This document shows, in pieces, positions 49,698-57,653 of a DNA stretch of 64,000 bases. The notes beneath the pieces are model-generated. The model was given only the letters and a program-made list of their open reading frames with translations. It had not been told where the DNA came from and ran no database searches. The position numbers were made by a program, and so were the translations under genes. The DNA lies in assembly GCF_003148775.1 (NCBI RefSeq), contig NZ_QGGW01000013.1, positions 1-64,000 on the forward strand, given 5' to 3'. The first letter of the stretch is position 1, and each line of letters opens with the position of its first letter. The DNA comes from Roseicyclus mahoneyensis (GTDB lineage Bacteria; Pseudomonadota; Alphaproteobacteria; Rhodobacterales; Rhodobacteraceae).

Positions 49698-50897
49698 ATG
49701 GGCGTTGTAGAAGTTCTGGATCCGGTCGCACCGGCGCGGGCGGGTGGCTGGAAAGTGGACGCGAGCCGGGGTGAGCGGAACGGGCGGGTGTCGTCCGAAT
49801 GGTTCAACCGGCCCGATGACGAGCGGTATCTTTCGCTCGACGATCTCTGGGCCAATGTGAAGGGCCGCTCCGAGCGCAGCCGCAGCCGCGTGGTGCAGAC
49901 GGCGGACATCCGCGTCGAGGCGGCGCGCGACAACCCCGAACGGTTGCACCTGATGCTGCCGAAAGCACATGAACCGGTTGCGCCCACGCATTGGGCCTTC
50001 GGCCAGCTTGCCAGCATCGTTGGCGCGCCGGCGTCCTATCTGCGGCAGTTGCCCGCGCCGCTGGCAGGGATCAATCTGCAGTATGGCCTGACCAATCATC
50101 GCGCTGAGCAGGTGAAGACCTTCGAGACCGAGGACGGTCGCACGGAACTGCGCGCAGTGACCGGCCCCGACTATGGCCGCATCCACGATTTCGAACTGGT
50201 CGAGGCGGTGCAGCGCATCGCGGGCAATGGCACCGGCGACACGCGCTGGAAGGTGCCGGGGGTGCTCGACTGGTCGACCGGGGTCTACAACCCCGATGTC
50301 GAGATCAGCCGCGACACGACCACGCTCTATGCCTCGGACCGCGATGTCTTCCTGTTCCTGGTCGATGATCGCAACCCGATCGAGGCGGGCAAGCTGCCCG
50401 ATGGCTCGCCCGATCTCTACTTCCGGGGCTTTTACTGCTGGAATTCCGAAGTTGGTGCCAAGACCCTCGGCATGGCGAGCTTCTACCTGCGGGCGGTGTG
50501 TCAAAACAGGAATCTGTGGGGCGTCGAGGATTTTCAGGAGATCCGGATCCGGCATTCGAAATATGCCGCCTCGCGCTTTGCCCATGAGGCGGCCCCGGCG
50601 CTGACGCGGTTCGCCAATTCCTCACCGCAGGGCTTCGTGAATGGCATCAAGGCGGCGCGGCAGCAGATCGTGGCGCGGACGGATGAGGACCGGGACGACT
50701 TCCTGCGCAAGCGGGGCTTCTCGAAAGCCGAGTCCGGCAAGATCATCGAGAAGGTGTTGATGGAAGAAGGCCACCCGCCGGAGAGCATCTTCGACTTCGT
50801 GCAGGGCATCACGCGGCTTGCGCGCGACAAGACCCAGCAGGATGCGCGCCTCGACATGGAAGGGCGAGCCAAGAAGCTCCTCGACCGGGTCGGCTGA
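49698..50897 (+). CDS. DUF932 family protein
   Basis: A 399-residue DUF932 protein, a family common on plasmids and phages. Recognisable parts are HWAFGQLASIVGAPASYLRQLP (in part), LRAVTGPDYGRIHDFELVEAV, a central FYCWNSEVGAKTLGMASFYLRAVCQNRN block and a C-terminal helical region. The function is unknown; a role in plasmid establishment or countering defence has been suggested only by genome context. The gene opens a long plus-strand run of small plasmid genes. Confidence 0.85.
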   Translation: MGVVEVLDPVAPARAGGWKVDASRGERNGRVSSEWFNRPDDERYLSLDDLWANVKGRSERSRSRVVQTADIRVEAARDNPERLHLMLPKAHEPVAPTHWAFGQLASIVGAPASYLRQLPAPLAGINLQYGLTNHRAEQVKTFETEDGRTELRAVTGPDYGRIHDFELVEAVQRIAGNGTGDTRWKVPGVLDWSTGVYNPDVEISRDTTTLYASDRDVFLFLVDDRNPIEAGKLPDGSPDLYFRGFYCWNSEVGAKTLGMASFYLRAVCQNRNLWGVEDFQEIRIRHSKYAASRFAHEAAPALTRFANSSPQGFVNGIKAARQQIVARTDEDRDDFLRKRGFSKAESGKIIEKVLMEEGHPPESIFDFVQGITRLARDKTQQDARLDMEGRAKKLLDRVG

Positions 50898-51022
50898 CGC
50901 CGGGCCCGACAACGCGACCGCCCTCGCGCGCGGCGGTCGCGCTTTCCTCTTCCACATGCATGCCACTGGCTCCGCCCCGAGAGGGCAGGGGGCTTGGGAC
51001 TGCGCATTTCAGCGAGACTCCC

Positions 51023-51463
51023 ATGACCCCCCAGGAAGAAACCATCGTCCTTGAGGCCCGCGACATCCTCGGCCGCTACCTCAGCCAAAACCCCGTCATC
51101 GGCAGTTGGCAGGCGCTGATGGACTATTGCGCGCTGACCGTCCGCGGTCCGATCGAGCGCTTCCACGTCCTATACCTCGACCGCAAGAACCGCATCATCT
51201 CCGATGAGCTTCTCTCGACCGGCACGGTTGACCATGTCCCGGTCTATCCGCGCGAGGTGATCAAGCGGGCTTTGATGCTGAACGCCAGCGCCCTGATCCT
51301 GATCCACAACCATCCATCGGGCGATCCGACGCCGTCGGAGGCCGATCTCAGCATGACCAAGGAGATCCAGAAGGGGTGCAAGTACCTCGGTCTGACGCTG
51401 CACGACCACATCATCGTCGGGGCCGGGACCGAGCTGAGCCTGCGGGCCCTCGGCAAGCTCTGA
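51023..51463 (+). CDS. Short RadC/JAB-domain protein
   Basis: A 146-residue JAB-domain protein of the RadC type. The metal motif HNHPSGDPTPSEAD begins at His95 and is complete, and ERFHVLYLDRKNRII precedes it. It lacks the N-terminal helix-hairpin-helix domain of full-length RadC (about 220 residues), as plasmid copies often do. Such proteins are frequent beside antirestriction and DUF932 genes; catalytic activity is unproven. Start at the ATG at 51023. Confidence 0.88.
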   Translation: MTPQEETIVLEARDILGRYLSQNPVIGSWQALMDYCALTVRGPIERFHVLYLDRKNRIISDELLSTGTVDHVPVYPREVIKRALMLNASALILIHNHPSGDPTPSEADLSMTKEIQKGCKYLGLTLHDHIIVGAGTELSLRALGKL

Positions 51464-51571
51464 CGTTCCCTGCGGACCTGCCACCGCCGCCCCTTCGAGG
51501 AAGAGGGCGGCGGTTTGGTCTTTGACAGTGAAGCGGGAAGAGAGGCTTTCCGCGCCGTCGGAGATCTTCCC

Positions 51572-52090
51572 ATGTTCGATCTGCCCTTTCCCATCCACCC
51601 GACCGCCCACGCGCGGGGCGTCCCGCCGCATGTTCTCTCGGGTGACAACGATCCCAACCATCCCTTCGCACTGACGCTGACGCGTCGCGCACCGGCCGAC
51701 CTGCTGTCGGGCCGGGCCGCTCCGCTCGTTATCACCCGTTTCGCGACGCTGGCCGAGGCCATGCAGGGCGCGATCGATCATGCCGAGGGGATCGTCCCGG
51801 ACGCTCCGCCCCAGCTTTTGGCCATCCTCGACCGCGACGCGCGCCTCGTGCTGGCTGGGGCCGCCAGTGACTACGCCGTCGCCTGGTGCCACCTGGTGTC
51901 GAGCGCGGCCGAGGCGCGCGGCGTCGTGACCGAGGCAAGCCAGCTACGCGCGCAGGCGGACCGCGCTGCTGGCTGGGGCGAGCCCGATAAGGCGAGACGG
52001 CTGCGCCACCGCGCCGATCTTCTCGATGCGCGGCTCGTCGACCCGCTCTGGCGCGCCTTCGCTGCCCGGGCGCTGCAGGTCGCTGCGTGA
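51572..52090 (+). CDS. Hypothetical protein of the plasmid module
   Basis: A 172-residue protein beginning MFDLPFPIHPTAHARGVPPH. The first 60 residues are proline-rich; the middle has ITRFATLAEAMQGAIDHAEG, resembling a small substrate-binding fold; the C-terminal 60 residues are a charged helical stretch with many Ala and Arg. No known domain. It follows the RadC-like gene by 108 bases, and its leader loosely resembles copies A and B of the recurrent element. Confidence 0.6.
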   Translation: MFDLPFPIHPTAHARGVPPHVLSGDNDPNHPFALTLTRRAPADLLSGRAAPLVITRFATLAEAMQGAIDHAEGIVPDAPPQLLAILDRDARLVLAGAASDYAVAWCHLVSSAAEARGVVTEASQLRAQADRAAGWGEPDKARRLRHRADLLDARLVDPLWRAFAARALQVAA

Positions 52091-52191
52091 GGCCCGAGAG
52101 GCAGAGAGGGGCAGGGGGGATTTGGAGCTTGTCCGGGGGAGAGAGATCGCCCGGCCCGGCTTCGATCCCTTCCCATTACCGGAGACACCCG

Positions 52192-52683
52192 ATGACCCTG
52201 ACTGAACCCACCCTCACGCCGCCGTTGGCACCATCGACCGTCGATATGGGCCAGATCTTCGCCGCGCATGCCGAGCGCGCGGCCCGGATCGACGCGCTGC
52301 GTCCCGGCAACAAGGATCGCCTCTTCGATGGCCTCACGGCCGCCGGCATCACCCATGTCACCGTTACCTTCGACGGTGCCGGTGATAGCGGTCAGATCGA
52401 AAGCATCGGCGCATGGTCCGGCGAGACCGCCGTCGAGTTCCCCGCCACCGAGATCGAATACGCGGCGCTGACCTGGGACAACCCCGAGGTGGAGATGCGG
52501 CAGCTGTCGCTGGAGGATGTCGTCGAGCAGCTCGCCTACGACTTCCTCTCCGACACGCATGGCGGCTGGGAGAACAACGACGGCGCCTGGGGCGAGTTCT
52601 GCTTCGACGCTGCGGCCCGCTGCATCCACCTCGAGTTCAACGAGCGCTTCACCTCGTCCGAACTTTTCACCCATGATTTCTGA
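52192..52683 (+). CDS. DUF6878 family protein
   Basis: A 163-residue acidic protein matching DUF6878: LFDGLTAAGITHVTVTFDGAGDSGQIESI (in part) near residue 42, and a C-terminal THGGWENNDGAWGEFCFD block. The family is found on mobile elements and has no assigned role. The ATG at 52192 is preceded by CCGGAG. The next gene starts ten bases after the stop. Confidence 0.8.
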   Translation: MTLTEPTLTPPLAPSTVDMGQIFAAHAERAARIDALRPGNKDRLFDGLTAAGITHVTVTFDGAGDSGQIESIGAWSGETAVEFPATEIEYAALTWDNPEVEMRQLSLEDVVEQLAYDFLSDTHGGWENNDGAWGEFCFDAAARCIHLEFNERFTSSELFTHDF

Positions 52684-52693
52684 GGGGGCGGCG

Positions 52694-53071
52694 ATGGCAC
52701 ATCCCTACCACCACGCTCTGTCCTCGGTGAAGAAATGGGGTGGCACGGTCGAGGATTTCATGGCCGTGCATGCTTGGTTCGACCAGAGCAAGGAGATCAC
52801 GGCCGACTTCCGGCACCGGGCGCTCCGCCACCATGCCGAGGGCATCTTCATGGCCGAGACGATCTTCGGCCGTACCCTCACACTCTCGACTGGACGTGTC
52901 ATCCCGCCCCGCTGGGTTGGCGAGCAACATGTGAAGGAAGACCTCGGCTTCATCCCGAGCTTCGCCGACTGGGTGAAGGCCATCCGGCCCGAGCCTTGGA
53001 TGGGCCGGTCGGCGCGGATCGAGGCGCTGGTCGATCCGTATCTCGCCTCGCCTGTGGTCGAGGTCACCTGA
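52694..53071 (+). CDS. DUF6915 family protein
   Basis: A 125-residue protein beginning MAHPYHHALSSVKKWGGTVEDF, with RHRALRHHAEGIFMAE in the middle and VIPPRWVGEQHVKEDLG and AIRPEPWM near the end, as in DUF6915. The repeated His residues suggest metal binding but no enzyme is known. It is tightly packed with DUF6878 upstream and the 65-residue ORF downstream, so these form one operon. Confidence 0.8.
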   Translation: MAHPYHHALSSVKKWGGTVEDFMAVHAWFDQSKEITADFRHRALRHHAEGIFMAETIFGRTLTLSTGRVIPPRWVGEQHVKEDLGFIPSFADWVKAIRPEPWMGRSARIEALVDPYLASPVVEVT

Positions 53072-53072
53072 G

Positions 53073-53270
53073 ATGACCGATCCGGCTTATCAGCGCCTCG
53101 GCCTGCCCGCTACAGCGTCGACCTACGCTGTTTTGCGCGCGGCGGTCCGGGCGCTGCACCCAGACACGCGCGCCGTTCGCGGTTTCCGGGCTGCGCGCAA
53201 GCGCTTCTACGGGCAGATGCTCTGCGCGCATGCCGCGCGACAGGCGGTGGGCGACAGTCCCACCGGCTGA
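53073..53270 (+). CDS. Small basic hypothetical protein, 65 residues
   Basis: Begins MTDPAYQRLGLPATASTYAVLRAAVRALHPD (in part) with a J-domain-like helix pair and the HPD tripeptide (HPDTRAVRG), but is too short to be a full DnaJ domain. It starts one base after the stop of the DUF6915 gene, so it is co-transcribed. It may be a degenerate J-like protein. Function unknown. Confidence 0.6.
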   Translation: MTDPAYQRLGLPATASTYAVLRAAVRALHPDTRAVRGFRAARKRFYGQMLCAHAARQAVGDSPTG

Positions 53271-53344
53271 TCGCTTCCAACCACACTTTCTCCCAATCCA
53301 GCGCCCGGCCGCTCGGCCGGGTCTTCCCCATTCAGGAGGTCCCC

Positions 53345-53764
53345 ATGGCGGATTACTTCACCCATTTCTCATGCCTGATCGACGTCGGCAGCCCCGACAA
53401 GGCCGCCCGCGCGCTCGCGCTGTTTCAGGAACTGCGCGAAGCTGATCAGAATGCCGACGACCCGGAGGTCGCGGGCTTCAGTCTCACGCGCCAGGATGCA
53501 CCCGAGGGCAGCACCCTCTGGATCCATGACGACGAGCACGGCGATGTCGAGGCGGTTATCCGCTTCGTGCTGCGCCTTGCAGCAGAGCTCGACCTCACTG
53601 GTCTCTGGGGGTTCGAGTACGCCCTGACCTGCTCCCGACCCCGCCTCGACGCCTTCGGCGGCGGCGCGCATGTCATCGACCTCGGCGCGCGCAAATCCAT
53701 CGGCTGGATCAGCACACAAGAGTGGCTGGTCGCCGCGCTCAACGGGAAGGACGCCGATGCCTGA
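53345..53764 (+). CDS. Hypothetical protein of the plasmid module
   Basis: A 139-residue acidic protein from the ATG at 53345 with an exemplary RBS (AGGAGG). It starts MADYFTHFSCLIDVGSPDKAARAL and includes LWIHDDEHGDVEAVIRFVLRLAAE and WGFEYALTCSRPRLDAFGGGA (in part). Compact alpha/beta fold by eye, no motif. It overlaps the next gene by eight bases. Similar proteins are seen on other mobile elements, with no known function. Confidence 0.7.
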   Translation: MADYFTHFSCLIDVGSPDKAARALALFQELREADQNADDPEVAGFSLTRQDAPEGSTLWIHDDEHGDVEAVIRFVLRLAAELDLTGLWGFEYALTCSRPRLDAFGGGAHVIDLGARKSIGWISTQEWLVAALNGKDADA

Positions 53765-54401
53765 GGTCATCTGCACCACCGTCTACCAATTCCCCGAACT
53801 CTCGGAGGCCGCCAAGGAAAAGGCGCGCAGCTGGTATCGCGAGCTCGGCCCCCACGACGACTGGTGGGACGCGGTCTATGAGGATTTCGAGCGCATCTGC
53901 GAAATCCTCGGCATCCGCCTGAAGACCACGCCCGTCCGCCTGATGGGCGGCGGGACACGGGCCAAGCCCTGCATCTGGTTCTCCGGGTTCTGGAGCCAGG
54001 GGGACGGGGCGTGCTTCGAAGCCTACTGGTCCCATGCCAAGGGTGCGACCGCGCGCATCCGGGATTACGCGCCCACGGACGCGACGCTGCATGGCATCGC
54101 GGACCGGCTGCAGGCCATCCAGCGGCGGAACTTCTACCAACTCGCCGCCGAGGTCAGCCACCGTGGTCGCTACTACCACGAACACACCATGTCGATCGAC
54201 GTTGGGAGGGATAGCCCGAGGTGGCAACCGCCGACCGAGGACGCCGAGGAGATCGTGACCGAGGCGCTGCGCGATCTGGCCCGCTGGCTCTACCGCCAGC
54301 TTGAGGCCGAATACGACCACCTGACCTCGGACGAGGCCATCGAGGAGGGGATCATCGTCAACGAGTACACGTTTACAGAAGCCGGGCGGCGGTTCGGGTG
54401 A
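53757..54401 (+). CDS. Hypothetical protein (phage/plasmid antitoxin-like family)
   Basis: A 214-residue acidic protein starting MPEVICTTVYQFPELSEAAKEKAR, with WYRELGPHDDWWDAVYEDFERI and CIWFSGFWSQGDGACFEAYW, a set of aromatic blocks shared by a family found in phages and plasmids and sometimes annotated as antitoxin of a stability system. That label is not supported by a partner toxin here. It overlaps the preceding gene by eight bases and is convergent with the mobile mystery pair. Confidence 0.65.
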   Translation: MPEVICTTVYQFPELSEAAKEKARSWYRELGPHDDWWDAVYEDFERICEILGIRLKTTPVRLMGGGTRAKPCIWFSGFWSQGDGACFEAYWSHAKGATARIRDYAPTDATLHGIADRLQAIQRRNFYQLAAEVSHRGRYYHEHTMSIDVGRDSPRWQPPTEDAEEIVTEALRDLARWLYRQLEAEYDHLTSDEAIEEGIIVNEYTFTEAGRRFG

Positions 54402-54404
54402 GGA

Positions 54405-55010
54405 CTATCGGGCCATCGATCTGACGAGCGCCACCAAGGGGTCAAAGTCGTGCTGATCAGCTGCCCGCAGGGCCGCGATATAGCCCGTGCGGTGGTCACT
54501 GTCGGCATTCAGTGTGCCGTCGCCGGACCAGTCGAGGAAGATGTCTGGTTCGATCTTCGCCAGGTAGGCGTCTGCCATGATCCGCGCCCAACGACCGTTG
54601 CCGTTGGCGAAGGGATGGATCCAGACCAGGCGATGATGCAGGCGCGCCGTGGCTTCCAGCGGGTCAAAGCTCTTGTGGTCGCGCCAGTGCCGGGCGTCAT
54701 CGAGGCAGGTGCGCAGTTCGGTCGAAATGTGCCAAACCGGCACGCCAATGTTCTTGTCTGTCAGACGGTAGACCCCTGCCCAATCCCAGACCTCGCCGAA
54801 GAGGCGCTTGTGGATCTCGCGGACGGCAGCATCGGTCAGCAGATCGAAGGACTTGGGTCGTCGGTCGAGCCAGGTCAGACCGGCGATGATGTTTTCGCCT
54901 TCGAGTTCGTTCAACTCGCCGCGGGTCGCGATGTGCTTGGCCTTGAGGCCAAGCAATTCGTCCGGTGTCAGGGGTGTCGCCCCTGCGGGTTCATGAAGCT
55001 CCAGCGTCAT
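54405..55010 (-). CDS. Mobile mystery protein B (Fic/Doc fold)
   Basis: A 201-residue Fic-fold protein. The active-site loop is HPFANGNGRWAR at 132-143; the acidic residue of the canonical HxFx(D/E)GN motif is Asn136 here, as is usual in this subfamily. The central VWDWAGVYRLTDKNIGV block also fits. Encoded directly after mobile mystery protein A with a four-base overlap, an arrangement resembling antitoxin-toxin. It may modify a host protein or be an inactive relative. Confidence 0.88.
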   Translation of the reverse strand: MTLELHEPAGATPLTPDELLGLKAKHIATRGELNELEGENIIAGLTWLDRRPKSFDLLTDAAVREIHKRLFGEVWDWAGVYRLTDKNIGVPVWHISTELRTCLDDARHWRDHKSFDPLEATARLHHRLVWIHPFANGNGRWARIMADAYLAKIEPDIFLDWSGDGTLNADSDHRTGYIAALRAADQHDFDPLVALVRSMAR

Positions 55011-55468
55011 TGCCAGAAGTCCCGGCGGCCTTCGCGCATGATGTCAGCTGCAAGTTCCTCGACCATCTCGGCCTCGCTTCGTAGCCCCTCGCTTTGCTCT
55101 TCCAGCGCCATGTGCGCGCGCGTGCGCTGGATGATGCGGCGGGCTTTCGCGCGCGCTTGGGCAAGGACGATTTCCTCGACCGGTCCCTCGCGCGGGACGA
55201 TGGCATAGACGACACGTCCACCCATAGCCTCGGCGATCTTCTCGAGCTGGTTCAGCGAGATCGTTCCCGCCTGCTCATTCTTGATCGATGCATAAATTGT
55301 GTTGCGCGAGACACCGAGGCGTTCCGCGAGGGCGGGCGCGTTCATCCCGATCGCCTCCAGGAACGCGGCGATCCAGCCGCCGACAGGCCTCGCAAGCGAC
55401 TTTGCCAGGCTGGCGGCCTGGTTGATCCGATCTTGGGCCTGACGTTGCTTCGCGCGAGTGACGGACAT
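55007..55468 (-). CDS. Mobile mystery protein A (HTH regulator)
   Basis: A 153-residue protein with an Xre-type HTH (MNAPALAERLGVSRNTIYASIKNEQAG, in part, at about 39-65) followed by a long helical domain (EIVLAQARAKARRIIQRTRAHM). It is the regulator partner of mobile mystery protein B. The ATG at 55468 gives a normal N-terminus (MSVTRAKQRQAQDRINQAA). The inverted repeat 17 bases upstream is a likely operator. Confidence 0.85.
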   Translation of the reverse strand: MSVTRAKQRQAQDRINQAASLAKSLARPVGGWIAAFLEAIGMNAPALAERLGVSRNTIYASIKNEQAGTISLNQLEKIAEAMGGRVVYAIVPREGPVEEIVLAQARAKARRIIQRTRAHMALEEQSEGLRSEAEMVEELAADIMREGRRDFWQ

Positions 55469-55484
55469 CTGCCAACCTGAGAGT

Positions 55485-55507
55485 TTGCATTCCTGCATTA
55501 AATGCAA
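55485..55507. promoter_or_regulatory. Inverted repeat before mobile mystery protein A
   Basis: TTGCATT and AATGCAA are perfect 7-base arms with a 9-base spacer that contains a further TGCAT. Placed 17 bases upstream of the start codon, it is probably the autorepression site of the HTH protein. Confidence 0.6.
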
Positions 55508-55800
55508 TTCTATGCTATGGCAGAAAGGCTAAGATTGCAACATCATAGATGTGCATAGACGCTTGTGGCGCGCTATCACAGATTGGCAAACGTATTGATT
55601 TTGCCAAGCTGTGATGTGGCAAACGGTTGTGCTATGATCATGTTCCCGGCGCGGTTTGCCCTGATCAAAGCTCTCTCGGGTCCCTGTCGACGTCGTCATC
55701 CGCTTCGTGCGGCGGCTTGCCTTAGGCAGGGCGAAGTCATGGCATGTCGACTTAAAAAGTTCTATTCGGAACAAAGGCCTGTGGTTGTCGGAAGCAGAGA
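55508..55800. other. Divergent intergenic region
   Basis: About 290 bases between the mobile mystery pair and the next plus-strand gene. Short open frames on both strands have no RBS. It is AT-richer in the left half and probably carries two divergent promoters. Confidence 0.4.
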
Positions 55801-57153
55801 GTGGACATATCGCGCGAGGAGCTTTTTGCGCTCATTTGGGAGAAGCCGACTGTGGAGGTAGCACGTGACATGGGCATCTCGGACGTTGCCGTCGCCAAGC
55901 TCTGCGCGCGCCTTCAGGTGCCGAAACCGCCCCGGGGATACTGGGCGCGCGTAGAAGCAGGCCAAACGCCACGGCGTCCTCCGCTTCGGGCATTTCGCGA
56001 GGAAATCGAGGAGCGCCGGAAAGCCCTCGCGCGTCCGCGACCGCGTCCGGGCGCCGTCAGCCTGTCGCCGATTCAGCGTAAGTTCGTCGATCAGGCGCTT
56101 CTGGAGTTCGTGGCGAAGGGGGGCGACCTTGGGGCCACAAAGGTCGTGTCCAACGAGATCAGGGACATGCCTCCCGACATCGCCACACAGCTGCTGCTCC
56201 TCATCCAGAACCGCTATCTCGTCTGGGTCAAGAATGGCGATGTCGATGTCGCGTTGACCCATGGCGTCACGCAAAGTCTTGCCGGTCTCGTCGACAAGAT
56301 ACTTCCGGTGGCAAAGCCACAGGTCCTTGTGCTGCCCCGCGCTGACCGCAGCTTCGACGAGGACCGGAAGGAGCCGTCCATCCTGATCCGACTGACGGCG
56401 CATCTGCAGGAGCGGATAGCCCAACTGGCGATGTTGGTGCGCGAACAGAAGCTTGCGCATGTCGTCATGCCGCTCGTCACGCTCGATCACGCCTGGTCCG
56501 CGCATCACGTCTACTCTTCGGAAAACTACACGACAGCCAACAGTCAGCTCTGCGTGTCGCCCACCGAACTCTGGGTAGATTGCACCATGACCGCACTGCA
56601 TTACCGCGGTGCTGATACCGAGACCTTCAAGACCGAGAAGGTCGCCTTGCGTGACATCATGCCGATCGACCTGATGCCATCGAAGGAAGTGGAGATCCCG
56701 CCGGTGATTGGCCGCGTGCGGATAAAGCAGCATTGGCCCCGTCTACGGGCGCTGATCGAGGCCGAACGTGTGCACGAGATGTTGGAGCGCAGCACCTACG
56801 CCTTGGAGCGGGATATCCCGGACGATCAGATCGCCATCGCGGATCGCATCTGGTTCGGGGGAGATCACCCGATGCTGAAAGCCCGAAGGGCATGGGACCG
56901 CTTGTCCGACGAGATGGAGCGTTGGGGTGAAGAGATCGAGGCCGAACAAGCCGATCTGTGCTGCACAATTCTGGGCATCGCTGTGGGCGACATCCTGGTT
57001 CAATCACACAAGGGCAAGATCACGCGCATTCAAGTCTCTCGGACCAGCATGAACATCACCGAGAACCGATCCTTCTTCACTGTCGAGGGACCACGGTTTC
57101 GGAAGGATGGCACGGCAGGCAAGCGCACCGAGACCATCTGGATCGACTTCTGA
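55801..57153 (+). CDS. Hypothetical protein with N-terminal HTH
   Basis: A 450-residue protein from a GTG at 55801. The N-terminal 60 residues, SREELFALIWEKPTVEVAR then MGISDVAVAKLCARLQVP and PPRGYWARVEAGQ, form an HTH module shared by many uncharacterised proteins. The rest is a mixed fold with no catalytic motif, ending in RIQVSRTSMNITENRSFFTVEG, possibly beta-rich. The family might regulate or sense DNA; no operon partner is close. Confidence 0.7.
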   Translation: MDISREELFALIWEKPTVEVARDMGISDVAVAKLCARLQVPKPPRGYWARVEAGQTPRRPPLRAFREEIEERRKALARPRPRPGAVSLSPIQRKFVDQALLEFVAKGGDLGATKVVSNEIRDMPPDIATQLLLLIQNRYLVWVKNGDVDVALTHGVTQSLAGLVDKILPVAKPQVLVLPRADRSFDEDRKEPSILIRLTAHLQERIAQLAMLVREQKLAHVVMPLVTLDHAWSAHHVYSSENYTTANSQLCVSPTELWVDCTMTALHYRGADTETFKTEKVALRDIMPIDLMPSKEVEIPPVIGRVRIKQHWPRLRALIEAERVHEMLERSTYALERDIPDDQIAIADRIWFGGDHPMLKARRAWDRLSDEMERWGEEIEAEQADLCCTILGIAVGDILVQSHKGKITRIQVSRTSMNITENRSFFTVEGPRFRKDGTAGKRTETIWIDF

Positions 57154-57179
57154 AGGAACGCGGTTTCGCCGATCCGGTA

Positions 57180-57476
57180 CTACTTGTTCCCGTCGATCCA
57201 CTTCGACATCAGCCCCTTGTCGCGGAAGCATTCCTCTGGAACGGCGCGCCGTTTGATCCGGGCGAGTTTCTCCGCGAAGGCCACCTGCTTCGATGTCGGC
57301 AGCCGGTCCATGTTGGATAACGGTTTCAGCTTGGCCTGCGCCTCGATCCAGGCGCTGAGCGACCGACGGTCCTGCTGAACCTCCCAGGGCAGAAGGGTCT
57401 GGTTGCGCAGGGCCAGCGAGCGCGCATAGGTGATCTGCTTCGGTGTCGCGGGCAGGGTGTATGTGGTGCTGTCCAT
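57180..57476 (-). CDS. Small protein built of two related repeats
   Basis: A 98-residue basic protein. Residues 9-46 (PATPKQITYARSLALRNQTL to LSAWIEAQ) and 59-95 (PTSKQVAFAEKLARIKRRAV to LMSKWIDG) align: PxxxKQxxxAxxLA, a basic stretch, then an aliphatic-W-I end. The two halves are probably a tandem duplication of one helical unit. Close relatives with one unit occur as short plasmid proteins. Function unknown; basic character suggests nucleic-acid binding. Divergent from the long helicase gene. Confidence 0.7.
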   Translation of the reverse strand: MDSTTYTLPATPKQITYARSLALRNQTLLPWEVQQDRRSLSAWIEAQAKLKPLSNMDRLPTSKQVAFAEKLARIKRRAVPEECFRDKGLMSKWIDGNK

Positions 57477-57653
57477 CGTGAAACTCCCTTTCTGGCTTGG
57501 CCTTCAATATAGAACATAACAGGAACAAAATCAAGCCAAGCGTCCGGGACGCATCGGCTCGAGAGGGAGAGATGGGCCGGGGAAGATCAGGCCTGAGGGT
57601 GCCCGAGAGAGGGCGTCCGGGCCTGTCCCCGTCCCCCATTCCGGAGTTTCCCG
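57477..57653. promoter_or_regulatory. Leader of the methyltransferase-helicase gene
   Basis: A G/C-rich 180-base stretch with GGGAGAGATGGGCC and GAGAGAGGGCGTCCGGGCC words recalling the other module leaders, ending in a CCGGAG RBS. It carries divergent promoters, not resolved by eye. Confidence 0.4.
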
